Below, one piece after another: positions 32,293 through 43,719 of a stretch of DNA of 64,000 bases (position 1 is its first letter; the number at the start of each line of letters is the position of its first letter). Source of the stretch: Aphrocallistes beatrix. Lineage: Eukaryota; Porifera; Hexactinellida; Sceptrulophora; Aphrocallistidae. The notes under the pieces were generated by a model. That model searched no databases. It worked only from the letters and a program-made list of their open reading frames with translations, and had not been told where the DNA came from. The stretch lies in NCBI GenBank assembly GCA_963281255.1, contig OY725497.1:3216968-3280967 (forward strand). Direction: 5' to 3'. Position numbers and translations under genes: made by a program.

Positions 32293-32743
32293 ATTAAGAA
32301 ATTCGTACTCAGCAAGCATAGCCGAGAAAAACAAGGGGTCACTCGATATGGTTTACACCAAATTTGGAGATCGGAATTTTTACATTCCAGGTTGTTGCTA
32401 GGGAGGGCCTAAATATTTGGCTCTAAATATAGTCAATATATATATCAAATTGCCGGAAATTTGATGCTGAGCACGAATATGATAATAAAAAACTGATTTG
32501 CAATCATTTGAAAGGTCAAACACAATTTTCAAAACCGGCGATTTCTATAGTCCCTGTCATATTCGTGCTCAGCATCAAATTTCCGACAATTTGATATATA
32601 TATTGACTATATTTTGGGCAAATATTTTCTGATCCTCCCTAGCAACGGCCTGGAATGTTAAAATTCTCCAAATTTGGTAGAAACCATATCGAGTGACCCC
32701 TTGTTTTTCTCGGCTATGCTTGCTGAGTGCGAATTTCTTAATA
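32293..32743. mobile_element. Foldback element, about 450 bp
   Basis: Left end TTAAGAAATTCGTACTCAGC; the right end is its near complement (GCTGAGTGCGAATTTCTTAA). The arms are about 190 bp with scattered mismatches around a centre near 32520, and the arms themselves contain GATGCTGAGCACGAATATGA and its complement. No coding capacity. It lies between the two copies of the rearranged pseudogene. Confidence 0.65.
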
Positions 32744-32899
32744 AAAATATTACAAATATTAATTTAAAAATATTATTACTTACGGCTGGCTGGTGGCATA
32801 AATGTATTATTAATGGAAAACAAACAAATAAAATTTACAATTTGATTTCCATCTCAACTGGGTCTTGGATTGCTGCAGAAAACACTAGCACAGCTTTGT

Positions 32900-33460
32900 A
32901 AGACGGAATCCTCTTTCATCAACCAGTGTAGAGCAGACTTCTCACACCGAGCGAATGCGTGTAGAAAAGGCAGGCTGTCATAGATGTCGTTCTCAAACGC
33001 CTGCTTTATAACCTTTATGTCATACAATACGGTTGGTTTCCCTTTATCCGAGTAGAAGTATATCTCTGTACTGTTGTTAATTTCGTGATACCTGAAAGAC
33101 AGCTATCTGCAGCCTCTGCCACGAAATTTCACTCTCTGAGGAGCTCCTTCCAGGTGATGTTGTGGAAGGGCATGACTGGTAATATGGAGGTCACGAATGG
33201 GGATGGGACTGTCAAGATAACAGCCTAATCCCAGTCATGATGGACGCTAATCCTGCATCCGAAGCACTACTGAAAATGATTTATTGTAACTGTTCTACTG
33301 GCTGTAGTAGTCTCAGATGTAGCTGCAGGAAACAAGGACTAAACAGCTCTCAAGCATGCGGACAATGCCAAGAGAACAACTGCGACAATGTGAGCGAAAG
33401 AATTGCATCAGATGATGAAACGGAAGATAAAACTGAAATACGAGCATATCTATCAATCTA
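32900..33460. pseudogene. PIN/FEN-like plus Cys-rich fragments, copy B
   Basis: Repeats the unusual arrangement of copy A. On minus (about 32930-33062), YSDKGKPTVLYDIKVIKQAF then DSLPFLHAFARCEKSALH; on plus (33237-33460), CNCSTGCSSLRCSCRKQGL then ACGQCQENNCDN and an acidic tail. The GCDTT motif is degraded. Because copies A and B share the same inversion, the inversion came before their duplication. Confidence 0.5.
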
Positions 33461-33727
33461 CAGTCAACTCCGCTTAAGATACTAACATACCTCACAAAAA
33501 ATGATGACTCATCACTCTGTTATGACGTCATCATTACACATCAAAATTTTAAAATTGACCAATTTGGTGTTTTTTCGAGTGATATCGATTATCACAGTAG
33601 GACATACATATTTAGAGATGCTATCTCCCTTATATTTAACCAATGTGAACCCAGGCGACCGAAGGGAGCATCTGGCGGACACAAAGTGTCCGCCAGCCGC
33701 GCAGCACTTGCAAACGAAGCGCGCTTG
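33461..33727 (+). mobile_element. Helitron 3' part joined to a pogo-like end
   Basis: CAGTCAACTCCGCTTAAG (33462) is the TIR of the pogo/mariner-like element seen at 54547. It is fused at about 33479 to the middle of a Helitron that ends with the hairpin and CTTG at 33727. Confidence 0.6.
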
Positions 33728-34225
33728 TGTATATATATATATATATATATATCTGTAACGAATTTGATTGAAGAAACTACCAGGCACAGAAAGCTGATTT
33801 TTGGCATGTGGGAGTCTTTTGGCAATGGCTCCACTAAGTTCTGAGCTCAGACGAAAATGTCGACTCATCATGGAATGATGACGTCATTGTCACATTTAAA
33901 AAAATACAGTTATTCGAGCATAACTCAGCCATTATAGGAGATAGAAGGCTGAAATTTTAAGAGAATCTGTATACTAACATACCTCACATTTTTACAACTA
34001 TCATAAAAAAAGGATGACTCATCACTTTGTTATGACGTCATCATTACTTATTAATTTTTAAAAATTGGCAAATTTGGTGATTTTTCGTGCGATATCCATT
34101 ATAACAGTATGACAGACGTATTTAGAGATGTTAACTCCCATATAATAAATCAATGGTGACCACAGGGGCCCAAAGGGTGCCTCCGGCAGACATAATGTGT
34201 CCGCCAGTCGCGCAAAGCGCGTTTG
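33728..34225 (+). mobile_element. Helitron, plus strand, 5' end lost
   Basis: Follows the previous 3' end directly. It begins in the TATATA run and GTAACGAATTTGATTGAAGA and runs through the whole core to a diverged 3' end (GTCGCGCAAAGCGCGTTTG). The TCCTTACT start is missing. Confidence 0.65.
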
Positions 34226-34267
34226 TTATATTAGCGGCTAATGGTAGATAAACACGAGGACGCGTCA

Positions 34268-34360
34268 ATTCAACTTTTAAGGTTTGCAAATCATATATTT
34301 TTGAGGGTTTGCAAATCATATATTTTTGAGGTTTGCAAATCGTCCACTTTTGGAAGGTTT
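34268..34360. repeat. Direct repeat AGGTTTGCAAATC
   Basis: AGGGTTTGCAAATCATATAT and variants occur three times, spaced about 26-30 bp, with a shorter fourth match. No gene is seen between 34226 and 34600. Confidence 0.5.
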
Positions 34361-34850
34361 GAAATTTTTGACTTTTAGAAATTAATCAAACTTTGGAATA
34401 CTTAGATGCGGGGTTTGGAGTGTCCACTCCCCAATGAGGAATTTTCAGTCTCGATTGGGCATTTTTAGATAGAAATTATTTTATAGAGATTATATGATTT
34501 ACAAATCTCAAAAATTCGACCAATTGTAGACGTTAAAAAGTCGATGATGCACACTTTTAAAGTCAACGATTTGCCTATGCCCTAAACACACATTTCTATA
34601 TTTGTATTGTGTTATATGTATACTTAGAGGGAAGTACCGGATGATACAAGTTTCAACCAAGTCAACCTTTGGTGCGTCATAACCTTAGAGGAACTCCACT
34701 TTGATCAGTAAATATCAGTGTTTTGATTAAAATGAGTAGGAATCTGTCAAGTACGTACCAGAAGCGAATAGTAATTCGAATATACAAATGCCTTTTATGA
34801 CAGACAGCAGCTTAGTGCTGCTGCCTAGGCAGATAGTGACGGGGTTGCAG

Positions 34851-36707
34851 TCAAGTCATGTGTCTAGACCCGGCGATGTACCGAGTGTCCCGCAGGACGT
34901 TCGAAGTGCCGCGGTTGGCGCCCTCCCGCTGGCACTGCTTGCACCTCTCGTAGCGACTGGTCTGGTCCAGGATGGAGATGTACTCCTTCTTCTCCTCCCT
35001 CTCCTCGAACTCCTCTTGCCCCTTCCTCTCTGCGATGCTCTGGTCCCAGGACTTAGCCAGCTGTGAGTACTTCTCCTGTCGATCTTTGAAGCTCGTCTCC
35101 CTGTCCTGCACCAGCTGTTTCTTGGTGGCACTCAGCTGGAGAGCCTCCACCGCCCTGGCGGTGCGGGTTGTCTCCAGTTGGACCTGCTTCTTCTGTTCAG
35201 ACGTGCTTCGCTGCTCCTTGTACAACTGTTTCGCTTGTTCGCGCTTCTCCTTATGTCTGTTCAGCTCCAGTTGAATCAGGTCGACCCCTTCCCCCTTCAA
35301 GATCGGCTCCTTCACCTCTTGCTCTCTGCCCTGTCGCGAAGTCACCTGGTAGTCGAGCGTGTCGTGGTAGATCCTGGCATTCTCCAGTCGCTGCTGATGG
35401 TACAGCTGGGACTCCCGGGCCATGGCCTGAGTCAGTCGCTGTTGGTCCAGCTTCTCTGCATCTTTGGTGAGGCGGAGAGCTAGCTCCATCTCGAACTGCT
35501 TGTCCTTCACCTGCTGCGCCAGGTCGGTCCAGTACTCGTGCTGCTTCAGGTAGCGGGAGGGAGTGGTGGAGCGGGAGTGGAACAGGTAGGAGGGTTCCGT
35601 GGATTGAGAGCGGACTTTGCGCGCCAGGTGACGCCCTTCTGACGCGCTCCAGTTCTGAGCTGACACCTCTTTGTTCTCCTTCCGGCGCTTGGCCAATGCC
35701 ATCAGGTCGCGAGCTATCACAGCTGCGTCCTGTTCCATCTGGAACTTGAGCTGCTCCTTCCCATCCCCATGCGCCAGCTTGCTCCCGTCGACAGGAGGCG
35801 GGGTCGCATTCCTCGCGGAACGCATCTCGCAACAAGGACACATTCCATCCCCCGCCGCCTCCCCTCGGTGGTGCGAGAGCTTGCTGCCGCTGGAGGCGCC
35901 AGGGGTAGGGGCAGACTTTGTTCTGGAGCGAGGGTCTGTTGAGGCGGGAGGAAAAGTGGCTTTCGTCACGATGGAGAGTTTGGAGGCAGGCTTGCCACTG
36001 TTCGTGACGGAGAAGAGGGGGGGCTTGGCAGGGGAGATAGGGGGCTTGCCGGGGGAGTGTGAGATCTGCGGGAGGGTAGGAGTTTCACCTTTGAAAGAGG
36101 GACTCGCGGAATGGCTGTCAGAGAGGGGGATGGAGGAGGAAGATGGTGAAAAAGGTGAGAACAGTCGCGAAGTGTAATTATCCGGAATGCCTAAAGAGTC
36201 GAGGAATTCCTGAAAGAACTTTACCTTGACTTTCTTACTTCTGAAGTAGAGGCTGCAGATGCCAGAGAAGACCAGAAGCAGGCTTTGTCCCTTCTCAATG
36301 GTGCGTTTGAACAGCATCAGCATTTCCTTGATACAGCCCATCACATTGTCGCGTGAGCGGCCGGCCAGCTGGGATATGGCACTGAAGTTGAGCTCCATGA
36401 GGGACAGCTGTCCGGATACGTGTGGTTTCTGCCCCTGTGCTCCCATCGCTGTGGAAAGTATGAACATGGGGCGGCTGACGTCGACGGATTCCTTCTGTCC
36501 GAGAAAAATCTTTTTGAGTGAGAAACAGAATGTTCCCAACCCCGGGATAATCACCCCCTTCCTCTGCACCATCTGCTCCTGAATGAAGACACACATTGCT
36601 TCCCAGATCGAGGTAATCTCGGAGGGAGCGAGTTTGTTGAGGGAGTAGAAGGCAGAGGTGTTGGCGGCATCGCTTAGCAGAGAATCTAGGGTGGCTAAGG
36701 TGGCCAT
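34851..36707 (-). CDS. CCDC81: CCDC81-like HU-domain coiled-coil protein
   Basis: 618 residues, one exon. The first in-frame ATG is at 36707 (MATLATLDSLL); the open frame extends further upstream without an ATG. Residues about 15-185 match the tandem HU-type domains of CCDC81: EITSIWEAMCVFIQEQM, QRKGVIIPGLGTFCFSLKK and later NVMGCIKEMLMLFKRTIEKG and VFSGICSLYFRSKKVKVKFF. The middle (about 195-330) is Ser/Pro-rich and likely disordered. The C-terminal 250 residues are highly charged Glu/Lys/Gln coiled coil, ending with RYERCKQCQREGANRGTSNV. In vertebrates CCDC81 is linked to centrosomes and cilia. Orthology rests on domain order and motif similarity. GC content is clearly above the surroundings. 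Its 3' end and flank are duplicated at 10002-10356. Confidence 0.85.
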   Translation of the reverse strand: MATLATLDSLLSDAANTSAFYSLNKLAPSEITSIWEAMCVFIQEQMVQRKGVIIPGLGTFCFSLKKIFLGQKESVDVSRPMFILSTAMGAQGQKPHVSGQLSLMELNFSAISQLAGRSRDNVMGCIKEMLMLFKRTIEKGQSLLLVFSGICSLYFRSKKVKVKFFQEFLDSLGIPDNYTSRLFSPFSPSSSSIPLSDSHSASPSFKGETPTLPQISHSPGKPPISPAKPPLFSVTNSGKPASKLSIVTKATFPPASTDPRSRTKSAPTPGASSGSKLSHHRGEAAGDGMCPCCEMRSARNATPPPVDGSKLAHGDGKEQLKFQMEQDAAVIARDLMALAKRRKENKEVSAQNWSASEGRHLARKVRSQSTEPSYLFHSRSTTPSRYLKQHEYWTDLAQQVKDKQFEMELALRLTKDAEKLDQQRLTQAMARESQLYHQQRLENARIYHDTLDYQVTSRQGREQEVKEPILKGEGVDLIQLELNRHKEKREQAKQLYKEQRSTSEQKKQVQLETTRTARAVEALQLSATKKQLVQDRETSFKDRQEKYSQLAKSWDQSIAERKGQEEFEEREEKKEYISILDQTSRYERCKQCQREGANRGTSNVLRDTRYIAGSRHMT

Positions 36708-37164
36708 GCTCCTTATAATGGAAAAAGATGCAATAAACAGGCATGAAACATCGTTCAGCAATATATAGTATTATTCAAGGGATAAATTATGGATAGTATC
36801 CAATCCCCCAAAATATCATTATTGGAATGATTAAATCAATAAAACATATCAGAAACTGTCTATAATATGCGATATAATCTGGTCAAATTGACATGATAGG
36901 GGGCATGCTTAATTTCCGGGAGGGGACGAGATCTTCCCGGGAAATATAGATACTGTACCTAGTTTACGAGACTGGACGGATAAAATACCCAATTTTCATC
37001 CCGTCCCGTCCCAGAAATTAGTCATGTCCCATGATAGGTTTTCACTAAACTACCGGTATGCAAAGGTTACTAAAACTCAATAGTACATACAGCATGAATA
37101 TAACTTTGAAAATTCATATTTATAAAGCTAGAAAAGAGATCTCCCAACCATTATTAATAAAGAA

Positions 37165-37490
37165 GTGGCTATTGACACCAACCGATCAGGGCCACAGATT
37201 GTCAAGCAAGATATACAGCAAAGCATAATAGCATTGCAATATATGACAGGAAGCATTTTAGTAAACAAAAATGAAAAGCATGCTTTTGACATTCAAGTTT
37301 TACACAAATCTTAGCTATCAAAAGTATTAATTCCCTCTAATAAAGTACTAATTCAGTCTAAACACCGACCGGTCGGTGTCAATAGCCGATCTGTGGCTCA
37401 TATTGCCACCAACCAGTCAGTGTCAATAGTCAATCCTTGGTCTGATTCCTATTCCCACCGACCGGTCGGTGGGAATAGCCTCACGCTATC
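37165..37490. repeat. Repeats of CACCGACCGGTCGGTG
   Basis: Four versions of a palindromic box next to GTCAATAGCC or GGAATAGCC: about 37176 (diverged), 37364 (perfect ACACCGACCGGTCGGTGT), 37409 (diverged) and 37457 (perfect CCACCGACCGGTCGGTGG). The phrase GCTATTGACACC also occurs in both orientations. This resembles a small element with repeated inverted ends; limits are uncertain. Confidence 0.45.
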
Positions 37491-39308
37491 AATAATGGGT
37501 ATTTTACTATGTAGATTTCATTTTACCTTAGAAGCTATGGTATAGATATTCAGGAATATAATTCTAGTAGCAAAATATGTTTTTGGTCTCTGACACATTT
37601 TTTTAATTTTTATTGGGAGTTGCACTATAATTTGCACTGTCGGGCAGAATTTGTAGTCTCACACCCTTTTAATAAATTAGTGCATTTGTAACTACTAAAA
37701 AAATAAAATATTTTTGCAGGGGAGATAGGGCCGACCGGCTGGCCATCACAATCATTTTATAAGTGGTCGCTATAAGTATAGTATAGTCGGCAAACTGAAA
37801 TTACTTGAGATGAAATTAGATATACGTGTATGGATACAAATTACTTTACAAACGAACAAGCAATAGGGATAATTAACACAACTCAGGACAACAGTTAGGC
37901 TTATAAGAAGTTAGTTATTATGAGTATATTTTCAGAATCGACAGCTATTCCTGTGGACAAGAGTATTCTCCTTTTTCTTTGTCTACCAAACTTATATATC
38001 CGTTCTCCCTTACTCCTGCATACTAACTGCTAACTGATAGGTCAGATCATTGTGTGGTAATTATATAATTATCTCACAATGATCTGACCAATCAGACGCA
38101 GCCATTAGAACATTATTTCCATAAGTGTCCAGACAGAAATAGGATGGATTAGTTGCATGCCTTCTTCACGTGTAACATTCCTAATCAGCGGATGAGTGTA
38201 CTTATATAGATTGACTGAGTTAGGAGCAATCAGGGTGAATAGTGTTCATAACTTGAGGGCATATGAAACCCAATAAAATACAGTGATGAAGAATCTAAAT
38301 CAGCCTTCATTCAATTGCTATTCTTTCTGAAACTAACAATGTCTATGTTTGTGTTTGGAGGATCATTATGACTATGTTCGGGTATTCATCAAATCTTTGA
38401 CGTTCTTATTTGATTTAATTGAAAAAATAGACCTTCTACAGGGTATCTGTATCAATAACAACTCAGTATATGTTAACAGTCTTGGGGTCAGTCTTTTGGA
38501 GAAAAAAGGAACAAAAAGTTCTGAATTAGTAACGAACGCAATGATCTCCTTTTGTCAACATCACTATCTTCTCAGCTGGTTGGTTTGATGTCTCTAGGTT
38601 TAGGAATACCCGAACTGAAAAAATTGAATTAAATGTAAGATTCAAATCCAAACATTGAATTATATATTTCAGGATGTTATATACACAAATTCATCTTTGG
38701 AGACAGCAAAATTATGAGGCAGTCAAATCCCACTCCAACTCTACCCTCCTCATGGCCCTCTCCTCCTCTCCCACATTCCCTTATCTTTCTTACTCAGGTA
38801 CCCAACTCAGAAACGTGCTACGTACATAACTAAATATTTGTTTCGGTTGGCTGTGTCTACTGCACCTTTTTCTTGGTTCAATTCCTCAATCTGATCGGGT
38901 AACACCTCTCCTCAGTAACGCTCCTCTAGTTGATTCATCTCTTACAGCAGTTTGCTACCCTCTAGCATCTGATGAGTTCTAGAACTTCTTATTTCCCTTC
39001 TCACTTCCCTACCTTCGACAATCTATCCTCGCTTAACACGCTAACACTAACCATTTTTTCTCAATCAAATTTACTCAACTTTTACAAATAGCAAATTGTA
39101 TACATATTTAGTCTTCTGTTCACTTTATATGTCTGTATATCCTCATTGTAAACTATTCTAACAATATTAGCAACAATTGGAACTAAATTAATAAACGAAG
39201 AAGTTATTTTTGTTTAATTGTGATTTCTTTGTAACTAGATATTTTGAAAAACGACTCAACAAATCGTTTTAATACGTAGTAAAAATATTCATCTGAGTAA
39301 TTTTATAT
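37491..39308. other. No gene seen
   Basis: AT-rich DNA. A 79-codon plus frame (38349-38588) has no recognisable features. A hairpin at about 38041-38095 pairs GGTCAGATCATTGTG with CACAATGATCTGACC. Confidence 0.4.
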
Positions 39309-39761
39309 ACTATATCTATATCTGTAACGAATTGATTGAAGAAACTGTCAGGCACAGAAAGCTGATTTTTGGCATGTGGGCGTCTTTTGGCTATGGCTCC
39401 AGTAAGTTCTGACCTTATAATTAGAAATTTCAGTTTTTCGACTATAACTCAGCCATTTCAAGTGATAGAAGGCTGAAATTTTAATAGAATGTGTATATTA
39501 ATATTCTTCACATGTGATGCTATCATCAAAAAAGATCACTCATCACCCTGTTATGACGTCATCATTACGCATCAAAAAAATTTAAAAACTGACAAATTTG
39601 ATGATTTTTCGAGTGATATCGATTATAACAGTAGGACAGACGTATTTAGAGATGTTATCTCTCTTATAATTAATCAATGTGACCCCAGGCGCCCGAAGGG
39701 CTGCTCTGGCGGACACAAAGTTCCCGCCAGCTGCGGAGCGCAAGCAAGCGAAGCGCGGTTG
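39309..39761 (+). mobile_element. Helitron, plus strand, 5' truncated
   Basis: From TATCTGTAACGAATTGATTG to a diverged hairpin end (CAAGCGAAGCGCGGTTG). It is immediately followed by a fragment of the 5' end of another copy in minus orientation (TAATCGAGTTTTAATAGGAA, about 39778-39797). Confidence 0.65.
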
Positions 39762-40170
39762 TATATAAATAAACATTAATCGAGTTTTAATAGGAAGGAT
39801 ATATATCTATATATATCGTGACCTTTGTTATATATGGCCATGCCACTACTTTGAACCATGGATTACTTATAGGCTGAAGTCATTATTTCATATGGATCCT
39901 AATTAAACGCCCTTTTATGAATAACTGTTCTCAAGTATACAAATCATAGAATTATTTATGTTTTGAATGAAATAGTACGTAAAATACAGCAAGTATTACA
40001 GTGTCTAAGAGTGCCTAATTACAACATTGCAAATATAAATACGTACAAGCGCGCTTCGCTTGCTTGCGCTGCGCGGCTGGCGGACACTTTGTGTCCGCCG
40101 GAGGCGCCCTTTGGGCGCCTGGGGTCACTGATTAATTATTAGGGAGATAGCATCTCTAAATACTTCTGTC

Positions 40171-41404
40171 CATAGCCTACTGTATATAAGGCCTCACAGT
40201 AACTTGCGGATTTGGCACTAGGGATGCGGTAGAAGATGGTTGAACTAATACACGAGCTGACTTATATCATTAACAAAGCATAATAGAGCTTAGGAATGTA
40301 TCACCAGCATATATAAATATGGTGTCAAAGTACCCATATCCGATGTTGAAATTTAGATTGGTCACCATATGGTTGCGCAATAGGTTATATTTGTGACAAA
40401 TTAGGTGATTTTCAGAGGTCGTTAAAGGGCACTTCTAAGTGTTTTTATTATAGTTTTTTTTGCATAGAACTGAGATGTGAATGGGTTAATACGAAAAATC
40501 TGGAATTTTTTCATGGAGTGTTGCTATGGAACGTGTTTTGGTCAGTTGGGATTATATCTTGAAAACCGCGATAGCTAGACATTCAAATGTAATTCCATTT
40601 GATAGCGAATATACTACTTCCTATCAAGCGATAATATAATTTCGACGTCTAAATTCAATGGTTTACGAGTTATTAGACAATTTATCATATTGGTCACATT
40701 TGGTAATTTGTCGAATATCACGTGAACCATTGAATTTAGACGTCGAAAATATATTATCGCTTAATAGAAAGTAGTCTATTCGCTATCAAATGGAATTACA
40801 TTTGAATGTCTGGCCCATGCGGTTTTCAAGATATGATCCCAACTTACCAAAACACGTTTCCATAGCAACACTGGAATGTAGCAACACTCCATGAAAAAAT
40901 TCCAGATTTTTCGTATTAACCCATTCACATCTCAGTTCTATGCAAAAAAACTATAATAAAAACACTTAGAAGTGCACTTAAACGAACTCTGAAAATCACC
41001 AAATTTGTCACAAATAACCTATTGCGCAACCATATGGTGACTAATCAAAATTTTAACAACGGATATGAGTACTTTGACGCCATATTTATATATGCTGGTA
41101 ATACATTCCTAAGCTCTATTGTGCTTTGTTAATTATTTAAGGCAGCTCATGTATTAGTTCAACCATCTTCTACCGCATCCCTAGCCCCAAATCCGCAAGT
41201 TACTGTGAGGCCTTATATACAGTAGGCCAGTGGTTCCCAACCTGTGGTCCATGGACCCCTTAGTGGTCCACAGAAGATGTCAGGGGGTCCACAGGATTCG
41301 AAATTTTGTATTACGGTTAATAGGAGGGGGTCCACAGAATATAGGAAAATTGCTATAAGGGGTCCACAGTCAAAAAAGGTAGAAAACCGCTGCAGTAGGC
41401 TATG
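40171..41404. mobile_element. Foldback element, copy 2
   Basis: Starts CATAGCCTACTGTATATAAG and ends with the complement. Arms are about 500 bp and the centre is near 40700. Without the nested 165-bp hAT MITE and its 8-bp duplication it would be 1061 bp, against 1063 for copy 1. Flanks are TTCTGTC on the left and GTCTGTC on the right; Helitron consensus here is GTCTGTC, so the 7-bp duplication is intact apart from one change. Confidence 0.8.
41228..41392. mobile_element. hAT-type MITE, 165 bp
   Basis: Left end CAGTGGTTCCCAACCTGTGG and right end (complement) CAGCGGTTTTCTACCT form hAT-type TIRs. An exact 8-bp duplication CAGTAGGC flanks it (41220-41227 and 41393-41400). The interior repeats GGGGTCCACAG. 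It is nested in the right arm of the foldback element. Confidence 0.9.
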
Positions 41405-41755
41405 GTCTGTCTTACTGTTATAATCGATATCGCACGAAAAATCACCAAATTCGACAATTTTTTAAATTTTGATGTGTAATGATGACTCATAACAGAGTGA
41501 TGAGTCATCATCTTTTGATGATAGTTGTATCATATAGAGATATATCAATATACACATTCTATTAAAATTTCAGCCTTCTATCACCTAAAATGGCTGAGTT
41601 ATGGTCGAAAAACTGAACTTTCTAATTATAAAAAAGGTGACAATGACGTAATAATTCCATGATGAGTCGACATTTTCGTCTGAGGTCAGAAATTTTGGAG
41701 CCATACCCAAAAGACTCCCACATGCCAAAAATCAGCTTTCTGTGTCTGACACAGA

Positions 41756-42456
41756 AATTTTCAACTAATATTCGAATTTTAAATCAGATTCTTAGTATCT
41801 CTTAGGAGTTACATTATATATGGATACATTTCCCTCCTTGAAAAGATCTAATTTAGTACTATTTGATTGGAAATAATGAAGTGTTCAGATACTTATGTCC
41901 GACTAGCTTAGTGTATAAATAACTTGAGAATGCCATTGTATGCTAGGTGGTTGCTATAGACAGTTTTCTATCACACATAACTAAAACTTAGCAACTGCAC
42001 ATCTGGTGTATGCTGTCATCACGTAACATTATATATGATATCCCTACAAATCCACATGTCTGAATACGTATCTTAGGTATGTTGCACGTACGGGTGCATG
42101 TGATAATTAGGTCAAAACTCAACTATTCACTCAAATTTAGATAGCAGTCTCTGATCATCCTATGTTCGTACTCACCAGCTGAGAGAAGTTATGGCGTGTC
42201 CCTTATGTATTTTATAGATGGTGACATATCGTTATTCGGGAGTTTTGTTCGTAACAACTTGAAATTGAATTAATCAATATGGAAGTATCGTTTTCATGTT
42301 CAAAAATCTTTTAAATAATACTGAAAAGAAAGAACAGAAGACCTTTTATTCTAGGAACACTTAACTTATGTTCAGTATAGCAAAGGCTTAACCTTGATTG
42401 TGTCAAATAACACAAAAAATCTTTCACAGAGCTTAGTTTAATAAGTATACTATTAA
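41756..42456. other. No gene seen
   Basis: AT-rich DNA without supportable coding or a clear repeat. Confidence 0.4.
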
Positions 42457-42505
42457 TCCTTACTATTAAAACTCGATTAATGTGTATTTACTATTTATAT
42501 ATATA
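42457..42505 (+). mobile_element. Helitron 5' end fragment
   Basis: TCCTTACTATTAAAACTCGA preceded by A, running to a TATATA tract where another Helitron (minus) is inserted. The rest of this copy is not seen on the far side in the expected orientation. Confidence 0.6.
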
Positions 42506-43027
42506 CAAGCGCGCTTCGCTTGCTTGCGGACACTTTGTGTCTGCCGGAGGCGCCCTACAGGCGCCTGGGGTCAGATTGATTAATATTATAAGGGAGATAA
42601 CATCCTAAAATACGTCTGTCCTACAGTTATCAGCGATATCGCACGAAAAATCACCAAATTTATCAATTTTTAAAATTTTTGATGCTTCTTGATGACGTCA
42701 TAACAGAGTGATGAGTCATCATTTTTGGATGATAGTTGCATCATATGTGATGTATTAATATACACATTCTATTAAAATTTCAGCCTTCTATCACCTAAAA
42801 TGGCTGAGTTATGGTCGAAAAACTGAAATTTCTAATTATAAAAAAGGTGACAATGACGTTATAATTCCATGATGAGTCGACATTTTGGTCTGAGCTCAGA
42901 ACTTACTGGAGCCATAGCTAAAAAACGCCCACATGCCAAAAATCAGCTTTCTGGGCCTGGCAGTTTCTTCAATCAATTCGTTACAGATATATATAGATAT
43001 AGATTAATCGAGTTTTAATAGTAAGGA
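42506..43027 (-). mobile_element. Complete non-autonomous Helitron, minus strand
   Basis: 522 bp from the 3' hairpin (42506, CAAGCGCGCTTCGCTTGC) to the 5' end (GTTTTAATAGTAAGGA, 43027). The 3' GC-rich block lacks the usual CGCTGCGCGGCTGG segment. It is flanked by A/T as expected for Helitrons. Beyond it (43038-43062) is another piece of 5' end, GAGTTTTAATAGTAAG. Confidence 0.75.
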
Positions 43028-43719
43028 TAAATAAATATACATTAATCGAGTTTTAATAGTAAGTATATATTCATATTTTAACACCTCCACTGCAAACCTT
43101 TGTTTAAAGATATAAGTAAGATCTCAACGACTAATATAGGGTATTTCACCATGTAGGATCCGATTTTCGCGCTTGAAAGTAATAATGTGAATATTTTATG
43201 AGTTATCAACATATTAATATATACAGTATATATTTTCACACCTTTTAAAAAAAGTCTTATTTTATGCCAAAAGCTAGTTTTCAAAGGCTAATATAAGATA
43301 TTTTAATATTTAGATTCCGATTTTCGCACTTTGAAAGAAATAATTAGAATATTTTATGAGCTATTGAATTTTTTTGAAATCCCGGATGGTTGGAGTCTGA
43401 GGGAGGTGCATGCTAATGTTCGAATCTTAATGTTGTCAATTGTTCGAGTAAAACTCAATTCGATAACATTTATTTTCCATACAGTTTAGTAAAATGCTCA
43501 CTAGCAGGATAATAGACAGAATGTAAGTAGAAGTTTATCAGGTTGAAGGAATACTTGTCACAGTTAATAGACAAATGAAAGTGATACTAATATGCTTCTC
43601 AGTGAGTTACTCTTATGTTTAAAATAGGCTATATAATGCTAGGTCAGGCCATTGAAGCCATATCTCAAAAAATGTCTCATTAAAGGTGCACGCCACTTTT
43701 AATGCAGTTACCGTATTGC

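Larger units (their letters stand above)
40046..41755 (-). mobile_element. Helitron, minus strand, carrying foldback and hAT insertions
   Basis: The 3' hairpin end is at 40046. The core runs to 40170, is interrupted by the foldback element 40171-41404, then continues to about 41755 (AAAAATCAGCTTTCTGTGTC), where it is cut off before its 5' end. The foldback lies at the same internal position as in the Helitron at 24476. Confidence 0.75.

Noticed and set aside
35178-36177. Long frames on the plus strand and in other minus frames around the CCDC81-like gene
   Set aside because: Shadows of a GC-rich coding region; only the 34851-36707 frame matches a known family.
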